64,000 bases of DNA from Euryarchaeota archaeon UBA438 (GCA_002504435.1 DAQP01000043.1:16557-80556); one strand, 5' to 3'; positions 27,001 to 36,234 are shown, counted from the first letter of the stretch. Notes: generated by a model from the sequence alone, not told the origin. Numbers and translations: made by a program.

Positions 27001-30000
27001 TTTCCTGATCTGTCAACTATTCCACTTCCATTACTCGAAGTCAAAGTTCCACTAATGTCGAGGAACTCCCCTGCAGCTGGGTTGGAAGTAATTGGGTCGA
27101 ATGTAATGTTGGTTGGCGACCTGACTGTGATTGTGTTGATTATCGTGGACGATGGATGGAGTGTGTCTGAACCATTTGAACCATTGAACATCAGAACTAT
27201 CGGAATCAAACCGAGAGGGTGCGAATGAGGGACTGAGAATGTGAAGTTGACGATACCTTGTCCATTTGTCGGTTGTTCGGGAGTTAGCCACGTATCGTGG
27301 AACAATGCGGAAACCGGCATGTCGGAAAGTTGCCTGTCCCCATCGCTAGATTCTACCAGCTTTGCTCCGAATGTTATGGATGTCCCCCTGTCTACTATTG
27401 TATTGAGGAGGGGGTTCCTTTCAGTGAACTGGGTGACGCCTCGAACCAGGATTGTTTCATTCCCAGAACCGGTAAGGTAGAACGGGGTACTGCCGTTTTC
27501 AACGCTTACTATGACAGTCTTGAGGCCGTTAGTCACGCCATCCCCCAGCGGATCAGTTGGCACCATTATCGAGAACGATCCGTTAGCTGCGGTGACATGT
27601 CCTGTGACCAGAGTCTCACTGGGGTCGTTCAGGAAAAAGACCTCCAGCGTCATGGGACCCGATACTGAGCGATTCTGGTCCACTCCATCTAGGACCTGCC
27701 CCTGCAGTTGGAAAAACTGCCCGGCGGTGACTTCGGGCAATGGAGCATTGTCAATTCTGATGCTACTCGCGACCTGCACGGTGAGGTTCACTGTGCTCTC
27801 ATTCCCTATCCACCTGCCTGCATTGGGTGTGGTCAGACTATCAGTTAGGTCATCCGGTGCGTGTAGGCGGACATCATAGTACCCGGGCGGAGCGTCAGCA
27901 GGAATGGTCGGAGTGAACCTTGCGACGCCATCTGAACCCGTGACTGTGGAGTTGAGTACCTGCTGCAGGGGCCCTCCCCAATCGAAGTAAATGTCGACGG
28001 TAGTGTTCTGCAGCCTGTCATTACTCTCCACATCGGTGACTGTGGCATTCGTCACCAATGTCTGGCCTGCAATCACGATCGACTGCAATGGCTCTGCCTC
28101 CACTACGTACTCGGTCTGTACGCCTGCTTGGAGCACCACTGCACCGGAAACAAGGTAGTAGGCACCACCCGTGGGGGGGTTCTTCTCGAAATCAAGGATC
28201 AGTCTGAGGTCGTAGACACCAGCACCGACACCGCTAGGCATCTGGAATGTAATGTTGTACTCGCCGGTAGTGTTGTCTATCCACTGCTCCCCCAGTCTGT
28301 AGGTTACTGGTGGTGCTTCCAGGCCATCGGGAGTAGGTGGTTGGTCGGATGGCACCTCCATATTCACAATGATGGAAGAGTTGTTTCCTAGAATCGTGCT
28401 GTTCAGATTGATGTCCCTGGCGAAACCAGAAATCCAAGATGATTGCCCTCTGGGAGTCCATTCCGAACCCAGTGTGAATGAGACGTCAGCCCTACCTTGG
28501 ACTCTGACGGTATCTAACACGCTGTTGGGAAGAAGCCATGTGGAACCGCTATAATTCAGCTGCCACGGGTAGTCCCCCGCCTCCACATCTATAGTGGGCC
28601 TCCATGTTACCATCACGCGCGGGAGCTCTGGGTCTGACTGATTCCATACCAACTCGCCGTTGAAGTCCAATGAGTAGTTCCCAACGAAGCTCGCAACGGA
28701 GTTTCCAGTATGGTCTGACAATGTCACTTCTACCTCGGAGTCTGACCCCACGGGAGCTGGATTCAGAATATAGCTGAAATTTACGTAACTCTTTACTCCG
28801 TGCTCATCGATTACCACAGACTCGTCTTTCGCGAAGAGGCCGTCCGCCTCAAACTGGTAACGAATCTCTACCAGACCAGCGGGAATGGGGACCTCTGATG
28901 CAGAGAAGGACCAATTGACAGCAAATTGCCCGAGGGCCCCCGTCCAATCGGAGTCGTTAAGATACCATGAATTGAGAGTTGTAAAGGGGCCGTTGGCTGC
29001 GGATCTTCGCATCTGTAGTGTAAGGGTGCCATTGAGTGCCTCTGGGATGGTCGACCTACTCAGAACGGTGCCGTTGAGGTATATTGGCTGGTCGACCTCA
29101 AGGATGGTGTTGTTAGCCCCATGTCCCTCCAGGGTTACGGTAAGGTTGGGTGCTGGTGTTAGGTTTAGGTTGAATCCGACTGACTGGGGGCGTAAGTGAT
29201 AGAGGGGGGTGCTTGCATTGTTGAGATCCTCCTCGTGCCAGCCTAGGAAATTCAAGGTTGCAGCTATCAGCCCCTCCTGTTCAGATTCGTCTATTGGGAC
29301 GGAGAATTCGTAATAGCCGCCAGCCCCGACGCTGGAGATTAGGCTAACTGGGCCATCAGCTGTGGTTGTGTAGTTGAGAACCACCTGTAGGCTATCTAGT
29401 TGAGTAATGTCATTGTAAGGCTCACTTGAGAGAGAGATCTCGCCTGTTACCGTAGTGTTCACTCCAATTCCTATCTTTGGCTCGTCCACCGGCTCTGGTT
29501 CAGTAATTGACATGTCTACATCGTCAGTGATGTTCATCCTCCAGGGGAAGGTAATCCCCTGTGAACCGACGTACCCATTCTCATAAGTTCGAAGAACCAG
29601 GGCGCCATATCCTGGATTAATGACCTCTTGGGGCTGCCCTGTTATGTTGAAGGAGCCATTCTCGTCCGTAATTGCTGTGCCAACGAAATGCTCCTCTAAT
29701 GCAGCGGAACCGGGGACGTTCTCCGTCTGATTGGATCTTACCAAGTACATGTCAATGGTGATGTTCGCCACAGAGGTCTGATTTTCAGTGAACCTCAGTA
29801 TTCCATCCAGGGAAATATTGCCCGATGAAAGGTCCCTGTCGAACCAGATTGGACCCCAGCTCTCGTCCACTACCTCGACTGTAGACAGGGATGGACATGC
29901 CTCGAAGGGGATCCAGCCGAGATCTGCGTTACCCAGATTGGAGTTTGTCTGGAGGTGCACCTCTACCCAGGTTGTGAAGTCCTTACCGTAGACCTCGAAA

Positions 30001-33000
30001 GACGTACCAGTCCACTTCCCTCCAGAGAAACCCGTGACTTTACGGGCAGGGATTCCCGCGGACCTTAGCATCACGGCGAAAAGAGTGCTGAACTGGTCAC
30101 AGTCACCCTCAAACGAGTTGTTCAGAATCCAATAGGACAGGTCATCCTCGTCATCGAGAACCCCGACTTCGGTCCCGTTATGGTTTCTCAGGAAAGAGGT
30201 AGTCGAGTTACCATTAATGATGAAGTCCTGGATTGCGGACACCCTGTCCCAAGCGGAGAACGCCCCTGACTCATTGATTACTGTCATTGTTATTGAGTTG
30301 ACAAAGCTGGCGGCATTGCCCTTTGCCAGATATGAGCTTGGGAGGTCCGTCGCATAACTGCTATTGGAGAACTCTGTTGTATTTTCCCTAATCGCCTGGG
30401 TGATCAGAACTTGCGGGGCGGTAACGAAGAGCGTGTCTATGGTTGCACCGTCCACTATTGCATCCCTGGTGAAATTCGAGAAGTTGAGGCCAGCATTAGC
30501 ATCGGTCCATCCAGTATAGTTGACAGCGTTATGGGGTACGATAATTTCCTCGCCAGGGAAGATCAGTGCCCCTGACTCAAGTGATATCTCCCAGCCAAGG
30601 ACCTCAGATCCATCCCAGAACTGCTGGTCGGCAACACCCTGTGTGGTCGAGAAACCCGGGAACATCTGCGTATTCCCAACGAGACTAGTGTTGACCCCCC
30701 AAGAAATCCCGGTATAGAAGTCATAGGTATGCCACCTCCAGTAATGCGTAATATTGGGGTCCACCCCCATTGAGGTGTTCATCGCCTCGAAGAACATCAT
30801 GTTGGGGTCTATATCATCCGTCGGATCCCACGGATTTCCATCGGCGTTCAGACAATTAATGTCCCAAAACTCTGATGTGCACTCCTGTCCATCGGGAACT
30901 CCCCCTCCATCGGTATCCGGATCCCTCCAGTCAGTGCCCGTAGAGTTCTCAATGGTGTCTGGTATCCCATCTCCATCGGTATCTACTGGATTTAGGTCAT
31001 CGTTAGGATTATTCTGAGGGTTCGTTCCATCCAGATACTCCTGGAAATCAGTAACGCCCCCGTTGTCAGTGTCGGTTACATTCCACAGTGTGAAGTAGGT
31101 ATCAGTAGTGCCGTTTCCACCCAAGTCGCCGAATGCAATCAAGCAAACTGTTGTATTCTCAAAGTAGTTGTTTAGACCGTCCCCATCTGAATCCAGAAGG
31201 TTATCACATGGATTGCTAGGGTCGGTTAGATTGAGTATCTCATCTAGGTCATTCACCCCGTCCCCATCTGTGTCGGACATGTTCCAATCGGAAAGGAATC
31301 CAAAACTCCCAGTAGATTCCTCCCAATCGGCTAGCCCATCCCCATCAGTGTCGAAATAGTCATCGTCGCATATTGGATCGTTGGAGAAACCTAGGGATTG
31401 ATCCCAGCACCAAGAGAAGTTGACGAATGTAACAGATGTGGCATCAGGTGGTTTGTCCGTGTCTATGCCCCTCAATGCATCGCCATTGATGGAAGTGAAC
31501 CTAAATCCTGTGAGGCTGCCGTTTGTTGATGACACGTAGTATCCCATGGGTTCGCCATTCTGCCTCCAATCCTCGGGTGTCTGATCGAGTGCGGATGTAT
31601 CATTTAACGTGAGAATCATGTTTGTGGCATCGAAGTCGACTATTGACAGATTCAGTGTTTGAAGCGAAGTGCAGGGGTCTGTTCCGTGAGACGGGTCAAG
31701 CTCCGAGCCGTCACTAATCCCTCCGCCGTCAGTATCTGCAACATTCCAGAGGGTACATGTCATGTTTTCCTCCCAGTTGGGTATGCCGTCGTCATCGAAG
31801 TCACCGGAATCCTCAATCCTTGTTGGATCCGTCTCATTTTCATCCACAATGCCGTTCCCGTTGAGGTCCTCCTCTCCGTCGTCAAACTGGTCATCATCCG
31901 TATTGTTGTCCCTTGGGTCGCTTGCCAGAGGGGGGTCCCCGTACTGGCCATTTACCTCCACACCATCACTAATTCCGTCACCATCGGTGTCAGGGGATGT
32001 TGGGTCGGTCAGCAGAACGAGTGCTTCGTAAGAGTCGTTGAGTCCGTCCCCATCAGTGTCGTTATTCTGGGGGTCTGTGGAAGTAATGCCGTCGACCTCT
32101 GCCGTGAAGATCAGGCACCCACCGGGTCCAAGTTGCAGTACTGGGTTGCAGGGGGATTCAGTAGCAGTCATGGCTAGTGGGCCTGGTCTGAAGTACTGTG
32201 TGGGCGGGGTAGTGGTTCCATTTCGGGTCCCCCAAGCTGGGTTAATGAACTCCTTCAGGTTCACTAGCCCGTCTCCATCAGGGTCCCCCGATGCCCCATC
32301 TTGATTGGTGCGTGAAGTGGGGTCTAGCCCATTTGCAACTTCCCAACCGTCGGGCATGCCGTCGCCATCGGTATCCCAGCCATTTGGATCCTCATCGATG
32401 AGGCCGTCACCGTCATCGTCATCACTTGTGCAGTTCGCATCACCGTCACCGTCACCGTCGAAATTGTCGACCATCCCATCCTTGTCATCATCAAATGTGT
32501 TGAAGCAAATGTTTCCCCACGGATCCTCATCAGCTCCGTCGGAACCTAGCCCCTGTATGAGTTGCATGGCGCTTTCCTCGTCCCAGTTACTCACGGGTAC
32601 AGTGCCATTCCACCAAACGCCGTTGTCCAGCTCATTTGGGGTGTTTGGGTCATCCCAGTTCGCAGGTATGCCAAACATCAACTCATTCAGGTTTGAGAGT
32701 GAGTCTCCGTCTGGATCGCCCGTGGATCCGTTATCGCCTGTAGATGAGAGTGGATTCAGGCCGTACTGCCATTCCCACCCGTCAGGAAGACCGTCATTGT
32801 CCGTGTCCCAGTCCTGGGGCTGGGTATTGATGTAGAACTCGAGACCGTAAGATAGGCCATCTCCGTCCTGATCGGTTGAAGCCAGCGCCTCCCAAGCAGC
32901 GAACTCCAATGCCGAGTACGAAGAAAGGAGCATCAGGGCCGAGAAAATTATGGCTGACCTGCTCTTCCTGAGGCCGTCCTTGTCCAACCCTGTAGATTGA

Positions 33001-33014
33001 CTAAATGAGTCCAT
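24060..33014 (-). CDS. Giant surface protein: thrombospondin type 3 repeats, transglutaminase-like domain, Ig-like array, membrane helix, DUF4129
   Basis: About 2984 residues. I use ATG 33014; a TTG at 33023 is an alternative. After a signal segment, residues about 45-740 carry many TSP3-type calcium repeats (DTDGDGMPDGWE, DSDGDGLNNYFE). Residues about 800-1070 resemble a transglutaminase core: GDCDQFSTLFAVMLRSAGIPARKVTGF. The position of the catalytic His reads TTW (normally HAW) and the Asp position reads FEACP. About 1700 residues of repeated Ig-like sandwiches with VTGxxxDxNGxF-type strands follow. Next are a membrane helix near 2835-2860 and a cytoplasmic DUF4129-like helical domain (AGVFSYTAELLAAGDEVREAI; LRRDFETVREFELAIRN). 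Transglutaminase plus DUF4129 recalls TgpA-type membrane proteins, here enormously enlarged on the outside. Confidence 0.85.
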   Translation of the reverse strand: MDSFSQSTGLDKDGLRKSRSAIIFSALMLLSSYSALEFAAWEALASTDQDGDGLSYGLEFYINTQPQDWDTDNDGLPDGWEWQYGLNPLSSTGDNGSTGDPDGDSLSNLNELMFGIPANWDDPNTPNELDNGVWWNGTVPVSNWDEESAMQLIQGLGSDGADEDPWGNICFNTFDDDKDGMVDNFDGDGDGDANCTSDDDDGDGLIDEDPNGWDTDGDGMPDGWEVANGLDPTSRTNQDGASGDPDGDGLVNLKEFINPAWGTRNGTTTPPTQYFRPGPLAMTATESPCNPVLQLGPGGCLIFTAEVDGITSTDPQNNDTDGDGLNDSYEALVLLTDPTSPDTDGDGISDGVEVNGQYGDPPLASDPRDNNTDDDQFDDGEEDLNGNGIVDENETDPTRIEDSGDFDDDGIPNWEENMTCTLWNVADTDGGGISDGSELDPSHGTDPCTSLQTLNLSIVDFDATNMILTLNDTSALDQTPEDWRQNGEPMGYYVSSTNGSLTGFRFTSINGDALRGIDTDKPPDATSVTFVNFSWCWDQSLGFSNDPICDDDYFDTDGDGLADWEESTGSFGFLSDWNMSDTDGDGVNDLDEILNLTDPSNPCDNLLDSDGDGLNNYFENTTVCLIAFGDLGGNGTTDTYFTLWNVTDTDNGGVTDFQEYLDGTNPQNNPNDDLNPVDTDGDGIPDTIENSTGTDWRDPDTDGGGVPDGQECTSEFWDINCLNADGNPWDPTDDIDPNMMFFEAMNTSMGVDPNITHYWRWHTYDFYTGISWGVNTSLVGNTQMFPGFSTTQGVADQQFWDGSEVLGWEISLESGALIFPGEEIIVPHNAVNYTGWTDANAGLNFSNFTRDAIVDGATIDTLFVTAPQVLITQAIRENTTEFSNSSYATDLPSSYLAKGNAASFVNSITMTVINESGAFSAWDRVSAIQDFIINGNSTTSFLRNHNGTEVGVLDDEDDLSYWILNNSFEGDCDQFSTLFAVMLRSAGIPARKVTGFSGGKWTGTSFEVYGKDFTTWVEVHLQTNSNLGNADLGWIPFEACPSLSTVEVVDESWGPIWFDRDLSSGNISLDGILRFTENQTSVANITIDMYLVRSNQTENVPGSAALEEHFVGTAITDENGSFNITGQPQEVINPGYGALVLRTYENGYVGSQGITFPWRMNITDDVDMSITEPEPVDEPKIGIGVNTTVTGEISLSSEPYNDITQLDSLQVVLNYTTTADGPVSLISSVGAGGYYEFSVPIDESEQEGLIAATLNFLGWHEEDLNNASTPLYHLRPQSVGFNLNLTPAPNLTVTLEGHGANNTILEVDQPIYLNGTVLSRSTIPEALNGTLTLQMRRSAANGPFTTLNSWYLNDSDWTGALGQFAVNWSFSASEVPIPAGLVEIRYQFEADGLFAKDESVVIDEHGVKSYVNFSYILNPAPVGSDSEVEVTLSDHTGNSVASFVGNYSLDFNGELVWNQSDPELPRVMVTWRPTIDVEAGDYPWQLNYSGSTWLLPNSVLDTVRVQGRADVSFTLGSEWTPRGQSSWISGFARDINLNSTILGNNSSIIVNMEVPSDQPPTPDGLEAPPVTYRLGEQWIDNTTGEYNITFQMPSGVGAGVYDLRLILDFEKNPPTGGAYYLVSGAVVLQAGVQTEYVVEAEPLQSIVIAGQTLVTNATVTDVESNDRLQNTTVDIYFDWGGPLQQVLNSTVTGSDGVARFTPTIPADAPPGYYDVRLHAPDDLTDSLTTPNAGRWIGNESTVNLTVQVASSIRIDNAPLPEVTAGQFFQLQGQVLDGVDQNRSVSGPMTLEVFFLNDPSETLVTGHVTAANGSFSIMVPTDPLGDGVTNGLKTVIVSVENGSTPFYLTGSGNETILVRGVTQFTERNPLLNTIVDRGTSITFGAKLVESSDGDRQLSDMPVSALFHDTWLTPEQPTNGQGIVNFTFSVPHSHPLGLIPIVLMFNGSNGSDTLHPSSTIINTITVRSPTNITFDPITSNPAAGEFLDISGTLTSSNGSGIVDRSGNALNPTLNFAIDGDTNSFSVTGGTVDANGTWSARIFLDLSFPRGTHNITASYTPSVNYYGASSEDGIFDSRGFSMLSIISPTDLDPDERTVRGDNITLNMSLIDNSGQFVSGAQVDISIDGAPAWSGLTNEDGIVTTVIPTDSNRAPGPMTITATFAGFNGTTGLLGDETWTRVVILAPTVLDVTSITGSAIAGESVTFTGTLLDEHGAPLIEDGEEKGGVVHLSIDGIDVGPLYTSISNSSTGIWSITYDLPLDTDYGDHTFTVDFLGGFTWVDPMGQGDSLNPEYYLPSSITQEFNATQTSQVVLTTPPGEVDRNELLLIEGMLTDGAGRVLPGRDLDVYMNDQFLTSLSVSDNGTFSLFFPVPPDMPLGPRNVRIEFGGEEFVIASNSSTIFTVFGPVEVSVEQPVPVAVGDVLQLRGSVKDNLPDGWLGNHSLQIFIDGILIGTTTTDEDGSWSHSWVVSEFLDVGQHTLTVIAPNQGYHREGSVEANLTIAYHTGMTLQVENNVVTRGGAWNLSGRLFDADSTGNPGLEGRVLSFLLDGEEVSTITTSIDGTFSISHELGYLISRGSHDVSLVFAGEQLYLSNSINATVYARADIQIEILFLEDEVVRSDGNRPIRVLGRIIEIGGEGNTMEEMDLSLYWDESLRPNTKITWDETTGQFLVESNAISTMPPGVASMSIVVDPDSSRFLNGGEIEFEVIIKVPVNFEFLPDSLFLEIGQSSMSGKVNVTATDRAEAIEGVSITARLVNESSTHFTVVGVTDQNGIFTYQFESFHENHPLWDRDFWGDLSVEFSSDSDIIDPIDAARLSQFAVVDVEYQPEQGASLVGPAMTALAILVIIGLAAAGVIVLRRRKQAAIDELAGVFSYTAELLAAGDEVREAIFNCYEGLCQILMSRGFLRRDFETVREFELAIRNALPISEQALLSLDRIFEEARYSSHVLGEPHRESAQMALSSVLQEIDQLEEVPSREASIVPQE

Positions 33015-33096
33015 GCTACGCAACCCCTTGTACTAGGGCGGAAAGTAGGGCACTTAAGAGGAATGGAGCGTCGTTCGGACAATGACTCGCTACTAA

Positions 33097-36030
33097 TCAA
33101 ACCAGTTCGATGTCGTCATCCTCGTATACATCGTCCTCTTCCTCTTCTATCGACACAACTGGAGCGGGTAAATCATCGTCCTCTTCATCTTCCAAATCAT
33201 CATCTGAATCACTGGAAATTGCATCTAAATATGCCATATGTGCCTTCCACCTTCTCCTGTTCATAGCGCCTTGGATCCCTGCGATGAGTAGCATTGCTGC
33301 AACTATTCCCACGATGTAAGTTGAAAGTCGGGGGTGTGTAATCTCGTTTACAAGTCTGTCAATTAGTGACGAAATTCCCACTCTCATCACGACGGTCTTC
33401 TCAGCCGTAGCATCATCGGGCCAGCTCTGCTGCGTGTCGAATGGGGTTGCCGAAACTAGGACATCTGCGGTCTCGCCATTGTTTGCAGAGTCGGGTACGT
33501 TAACGTCCAATACGAATGTGACTTCTTCGAATGCACCAAGCACTATCAGAACCGACCCCGACGGGCCGTCGATGTCAACGGACCAACCGGTCCCGTCAAC
33601 TTCAGCCTCCAAGAGTACGGTGAGAGGACTGTTGCCCAAGTTCTTGACCTTCATCTGGATAGGGTATGACTCCCCCGGAACTAGAAGTCGATTGGGCGTT
33701 ACTTGTACGATTTCCAAGTTGGGGTCATCGGGATCAATCTCAAACACCATTGGCAAGTCAAAGTACTTGGCATCGTCATCAGTGGTATCTTCGACTATTC
33801 TGAGGTAAACTGTGTGATTGCCAAACTCTACCTGATTTGTCAAAGTGATGGTCACGAATACCTCGGTTTCATCGCCCGGGGCAAGAGAGACCCTAGGAAC
33901 GGCATTACCCGACGAGTCCTCAATTCTGAATTGCCACTGACCGTACGCGGCGTTTCTATCGGTGTTATCGTCCAATGAAGCTGGATTCTGAATCCTCCAC
34001 CATGTGGCGGATTCGCCGGATGTCATCGTATTGGTGATCTTTGCCCTCAGAGATACTTCTGCGTTTCCTGGCCCGGGGTCGCACAGAGAAACCCTGATGT
34101 GGCCAAGTGGTGAACCATCGCAGTCATAGGAAACCTCGGCCCTTATTCCAAATGTGCGTTGGATAGTGAATAGTACCGTGGACCTCAGAGAGGCGTTTCC
34201 AGAACTTACCACCTCTATCTCAACTGGGCCGATGTCGGGGTCTTCTCTGTCGGCCGAGGGCTTGATCATCAGCCTCAGCGTTTGAGTGTCGTGCCTATCC
34301 AAGAGAGCTGTATGGAAAGTGCCGTCACCTTCGTCCTCCAGAATTCTCTGACCAGTGTCATTATCGTACACGTGAATGATTGACTTGGATCTTTGTAGTA
34401 CGTCGATCCTGAATGTGTCAGCATCGAAACCGGTGTTGAAAATCTCAAGAAGGAATGGGGTGAATTGGTCATAGTCGACATACCTAGGTATGGTTGAATC
34501 AATGTCATCAGGGCGTGAAGAGTTTGCTATTGGGATGTCATGGTCCTCTGACCATATGGATACTTGTGGAGGTTGGTAAACGTCGATCTTCTCCAAGTCA
34601 ATCTGAAGAGTGTCCTGGTGAACGACGGTAAGTACGCCGTCGACCTCTGCTTCTGCAACAGCTCTGATATCTATGGAGCCTGGTGCACCTGTAAGATCCT
34701 CAGGTGCGGTGAGAGTAAGTATTGGATTCAGAATATCTCCTCCAGCATTGAGTGTATATCCGCCTGGTGAGTCGAATTCTAGCAACCATGAGCTTGGGAA
34801 ATTTGTTAGGACCTCTAATTCCACGTCCATCGACTTCGTAGAGTCTCCCCTGTGAACTAGTTGGAGTGGAACGGGGGTTGTTTGTCCGGGAGCTATGTAT
34901 TCTGTAGTTCGGTCCAGCCTATGGTTCAATGCAACTCCCCACTGCTCCATTGTTACAGGTTCATGCTCGATTATGACGCTATTACCTTGGATGTCAGAAA
35001 CCTCGAGTTCGACAGAATATTCCCCGGATGGGATGCCGCTAGGGTATGACCAGAGGTACTCTCCAAAGATGCCTTGGCTTGTGTCCTCTATTTCCTCGTC
35101 GTCCTCATCGATTACGTGGTCTATCCGGTACATTCCGTCGGGATCCCGCATCAATAGCCTTACCGAGTCTACGTCATACCTGCCAAAACTGCTCTTGACA
35201 TCGAAGGAGAACTGCATAACCCTCTCAGACAGGATGTCATTCGGAAACCATTCCAACTCTGGCCCCTCTGCGAGTTCTGCACCCTCCCTCTGTAGGAGAA
35301 CAAGGCTGTTGGATATTGCGTTTGCCTCAATCTCTAGGGTGCTGAATCTGTCGTCGCCGTCTATCTCATTCCATGCCACCTCGGCCTCGCAACTAGAGCC
35401 GAATGGGCTTCCACTACTGTCACAACCAGACATATCGGCATCGACAATTAGTTCGAGGCGCTCGTCCTTGTCTATAGTGAATCTCTGGTCGTTCCCTAGG
35501 TCGATTTCAAATGTCTCATGGTCAAAACTGCAGCTCTGAGTAAGTCCTGGATTGCATGCATCAGTGCTCCAAGAAACCGAACCGACTTGACTACCTGATG
35601 ACTTGAGTGTGATTGTCCACTCCACGGAGGAAGTGTCAGGGCCTGTCGCCCTCATGAATAGCCCCAGTGGCAAGTAGTAAGATCCGGAGCCTGAGCCATG
35701 ATTGGGGCGTCCGGCTACATCCAAAGAAGACAGCATAGGACTAGTTCGGAACTCTATGCTGCTGTCTAGGGCGCTCATCGACTCTTGGCCCCCTGATTCG
35801 GGAACCTGTGTTGTGATGTAACCATCACCGCCTGCAGAAGAATTCTGGGAAGCGAAATACATTGTATAGAGATTCAACTGGACATCTGAGCCTGCTTCCA
35901 TCCTGGCTTCTTCTGGAAGCTCGTATTGGTGGTTGGAAAGCATGCCAAAGGGCATCAACATCAGCAGGGAAAGTGCCAGGGCCAGCCTGAAACGGCGGGA
36001 CGCGCTATTCGCTATGCTGCTCGCATACAC
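33097..36030 (-). CDS. Large secreted protein with NEW3/CARDB-like domains, C-terminal membrane helix and acidic tail
   Basis: 977 residues from GTG 36030; no in-frame ATG precedes the signal peptide (RRFRLALALSLLMLMPFGML). Extracellular beta-sandwich repeats carry alpha-galactosidase-NEW3-like lines: TNFPSSWLLEFDSPGG, LAPGDETEVFVTITL, LLVPGESYPIQMKVKNLGNSPL and VLGAFEEVTFVLDVNVP. Paired cysteines (CDSSGSPFGSSC, CDGSPLG...LCDPG) suggest disulfides. A single helix (TYIVGIVAAMLLIAGIQG) near residue 915 is followed by a cytoplasmic tail that is almost entirely Asp and Glu. It lies 82 bases upstream of the other giant gene on the same strand, so it may precede it in one transcript. Ligand unknown. 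Confidence 0.8.
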   Translation of the reverse strand: MYASSIANSASRRFRLALALSLLMLMPFGMLSNHQYELPEEARMEAGSDVQLNLYTMYFASQNSSAGGDGYITTQVPESGGQESMSALDSSIEFRTSPMLSSLDVAGRPNHGSGSGSYYLPLGLFMRATGPDTSSVEWTITLKSSGSQVGSVSWSTDACNPGLTQSCSFDHETFEIDLGNDQRFTIDKDERLELIVDADMSGCDSSGSPFGSSCEAEVAWNEIDGDDRFSTLEIEANAISNSLVLLQREGAELAEGPELEWFPNDILSERVMQFSFDVKSSFGRYDVDSVRLLMRDPDGMYRIDHVIDEDDEEIEDTSQGIFGEYLWSYPSGIPSGEYSVELEVSDIQGNSVIIEHEPVTMEQWGVALNHRLDRTTEYIAPGQTTPVPLQLVHRGDSTKSMDVELEVLTNFPSSWLLEFDSPGGYTLNAGGDILNPILTLTAPEDLTGAPGSIDIRAVAEAEVDGVLTVVHQDTLQIDLEKIDVYQPPQVSIWSEDHDIPIANSSRPDDIDSTIPRYVDYDQFTPFLLEIFNTGFDADTFRIDVLQRSKSIIHVYDNDTGQRILEDEGDGTFHTALLDRHDTQTLRLMIKPSADREDPDIGPVEIEVVSSGNASLRSTVLFTIQRTFGIRAEVSYDCDGSPLGHIRVSLCDPGPGNAEVSLRAKITNTMTSGESATWWRIQNPASLDDNTDRNAAYGQWQFRIEDSSGNAVPRVSLAPGDETEVFVTITLTNQVEFGNHTVYLRIVEDTTDDDAKYFDLPMVFEIDPDDPNLEIVQVTPNRLLVPGESYPIQMKVKNLGNSPLTVLLEAEVDGTGWSVDIDGPSGSVLIVLGAFEEVTFVLDVNVPDSANNGETADVLVSATPFDTQQSWPDDATAEKTVVMRVGISSLIDRLVNEITHPRLSTYIVGIVAAMLLIAGIQGAMNRRRWKAHMAYLDAISSDSDDDLEDEEDDDLPAPVVSIEEEEDDVYEDDDIELV

Positions 36031-36064
36031 GTCTTGTCGCCCACAGGAGTGGCGTTAAAGCGTT

Positions 36065-36081
36065 CGTGCCCTAAGGGCACG
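36065..36081. promoter_or_regulatory. Perfect palindrome upstream of the NEW3 surface-protein gene
   Basis: CGTGCCCT A AGGGCACG: 8-base arms around one central base, 35 bases before the GTG at 36030 and 67 bases before the tRNA gene. A TATA-like CTTTAA (minus strand, about 36052-36057) lies between it and the gene. The position just upstream of the TATA box would suit an activator or repressor site. Function is inferred from position and symmetry only. Confidence 0.4.
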
Positions 36082-36092
36082 TGATATGTCGG

Positions 36093-36147
36093 TTCGGGGG
36101 GTTGCCAAAGCGCTCGATTCAAGGAGTAGGACCCGTGCTCAGGGGTT
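36093..36147 (+). other. tRNA-Leu-like degenerate sequence directly upstream of tRNA-Leu
   Basis: The segment contains GGGGGGTTGCC, AAAGCGCTCGATTCAAG and GTGCTCAGGGGTT in the order of a class II leucine tRNA: acceptor/D-arm, anticodon region with CAA, variable arm. The D-loop appears shortened, the anticodon stem does not pair, and no T-arm or 3' acceptor is present before the real tRNA begins. It could be a decayed duplicate or chance resemblance. Confidence 0.25.
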
Positions 36148-36233
36148 GCAGAGGTACCCGAGTTGGTCAAAGGGGCCGGACTTAAGCTCCGGTGCAAAGT
36201 GCTTCGCAGGTTCGAATCCTGCCCTCTGCACCA
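36148..36233 (+). tRNA. tRNA-Leu (anticodon UAA), CCA encoded
   Basis: The acceptor stem GCAGAGG (36148-36154) pairs with CCTCTGC (36223-36229), then A and an encoded CCA. The anticodon stem CCGGA/TCCGG encloses the loop CTTAAGC, giving anticodon TAA. The variable region of about 13 bases is of class II size. The T-arm GCAGG-TTCGAAT-CCTGC is perfect. Reads codon UUA. The next gene on the minus strand ends one base after it. Confidence 0.95.
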
Positions 36234-36234
36234 A

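Noticed and set aside
31659..32835. Several plus-strand open frames rich in Ser and Pro across the TSP3 region
   Set aside because: They are the reverse reading of Asp/Gly-rich calcium repeats, which gives Ser/Pro-rich artefacts; the minus-strand frame is continuous over nearly 9 kb.
30400..33014. Direct-repeat array (GACGGNGATGGN-like units) considered as a CRISPR or tandem repeat element
   Set aside because: The repetition follows codons for DxDGDG calcium loops in the giant protein, with variable unit spacing and no spacer-repeat pattern.
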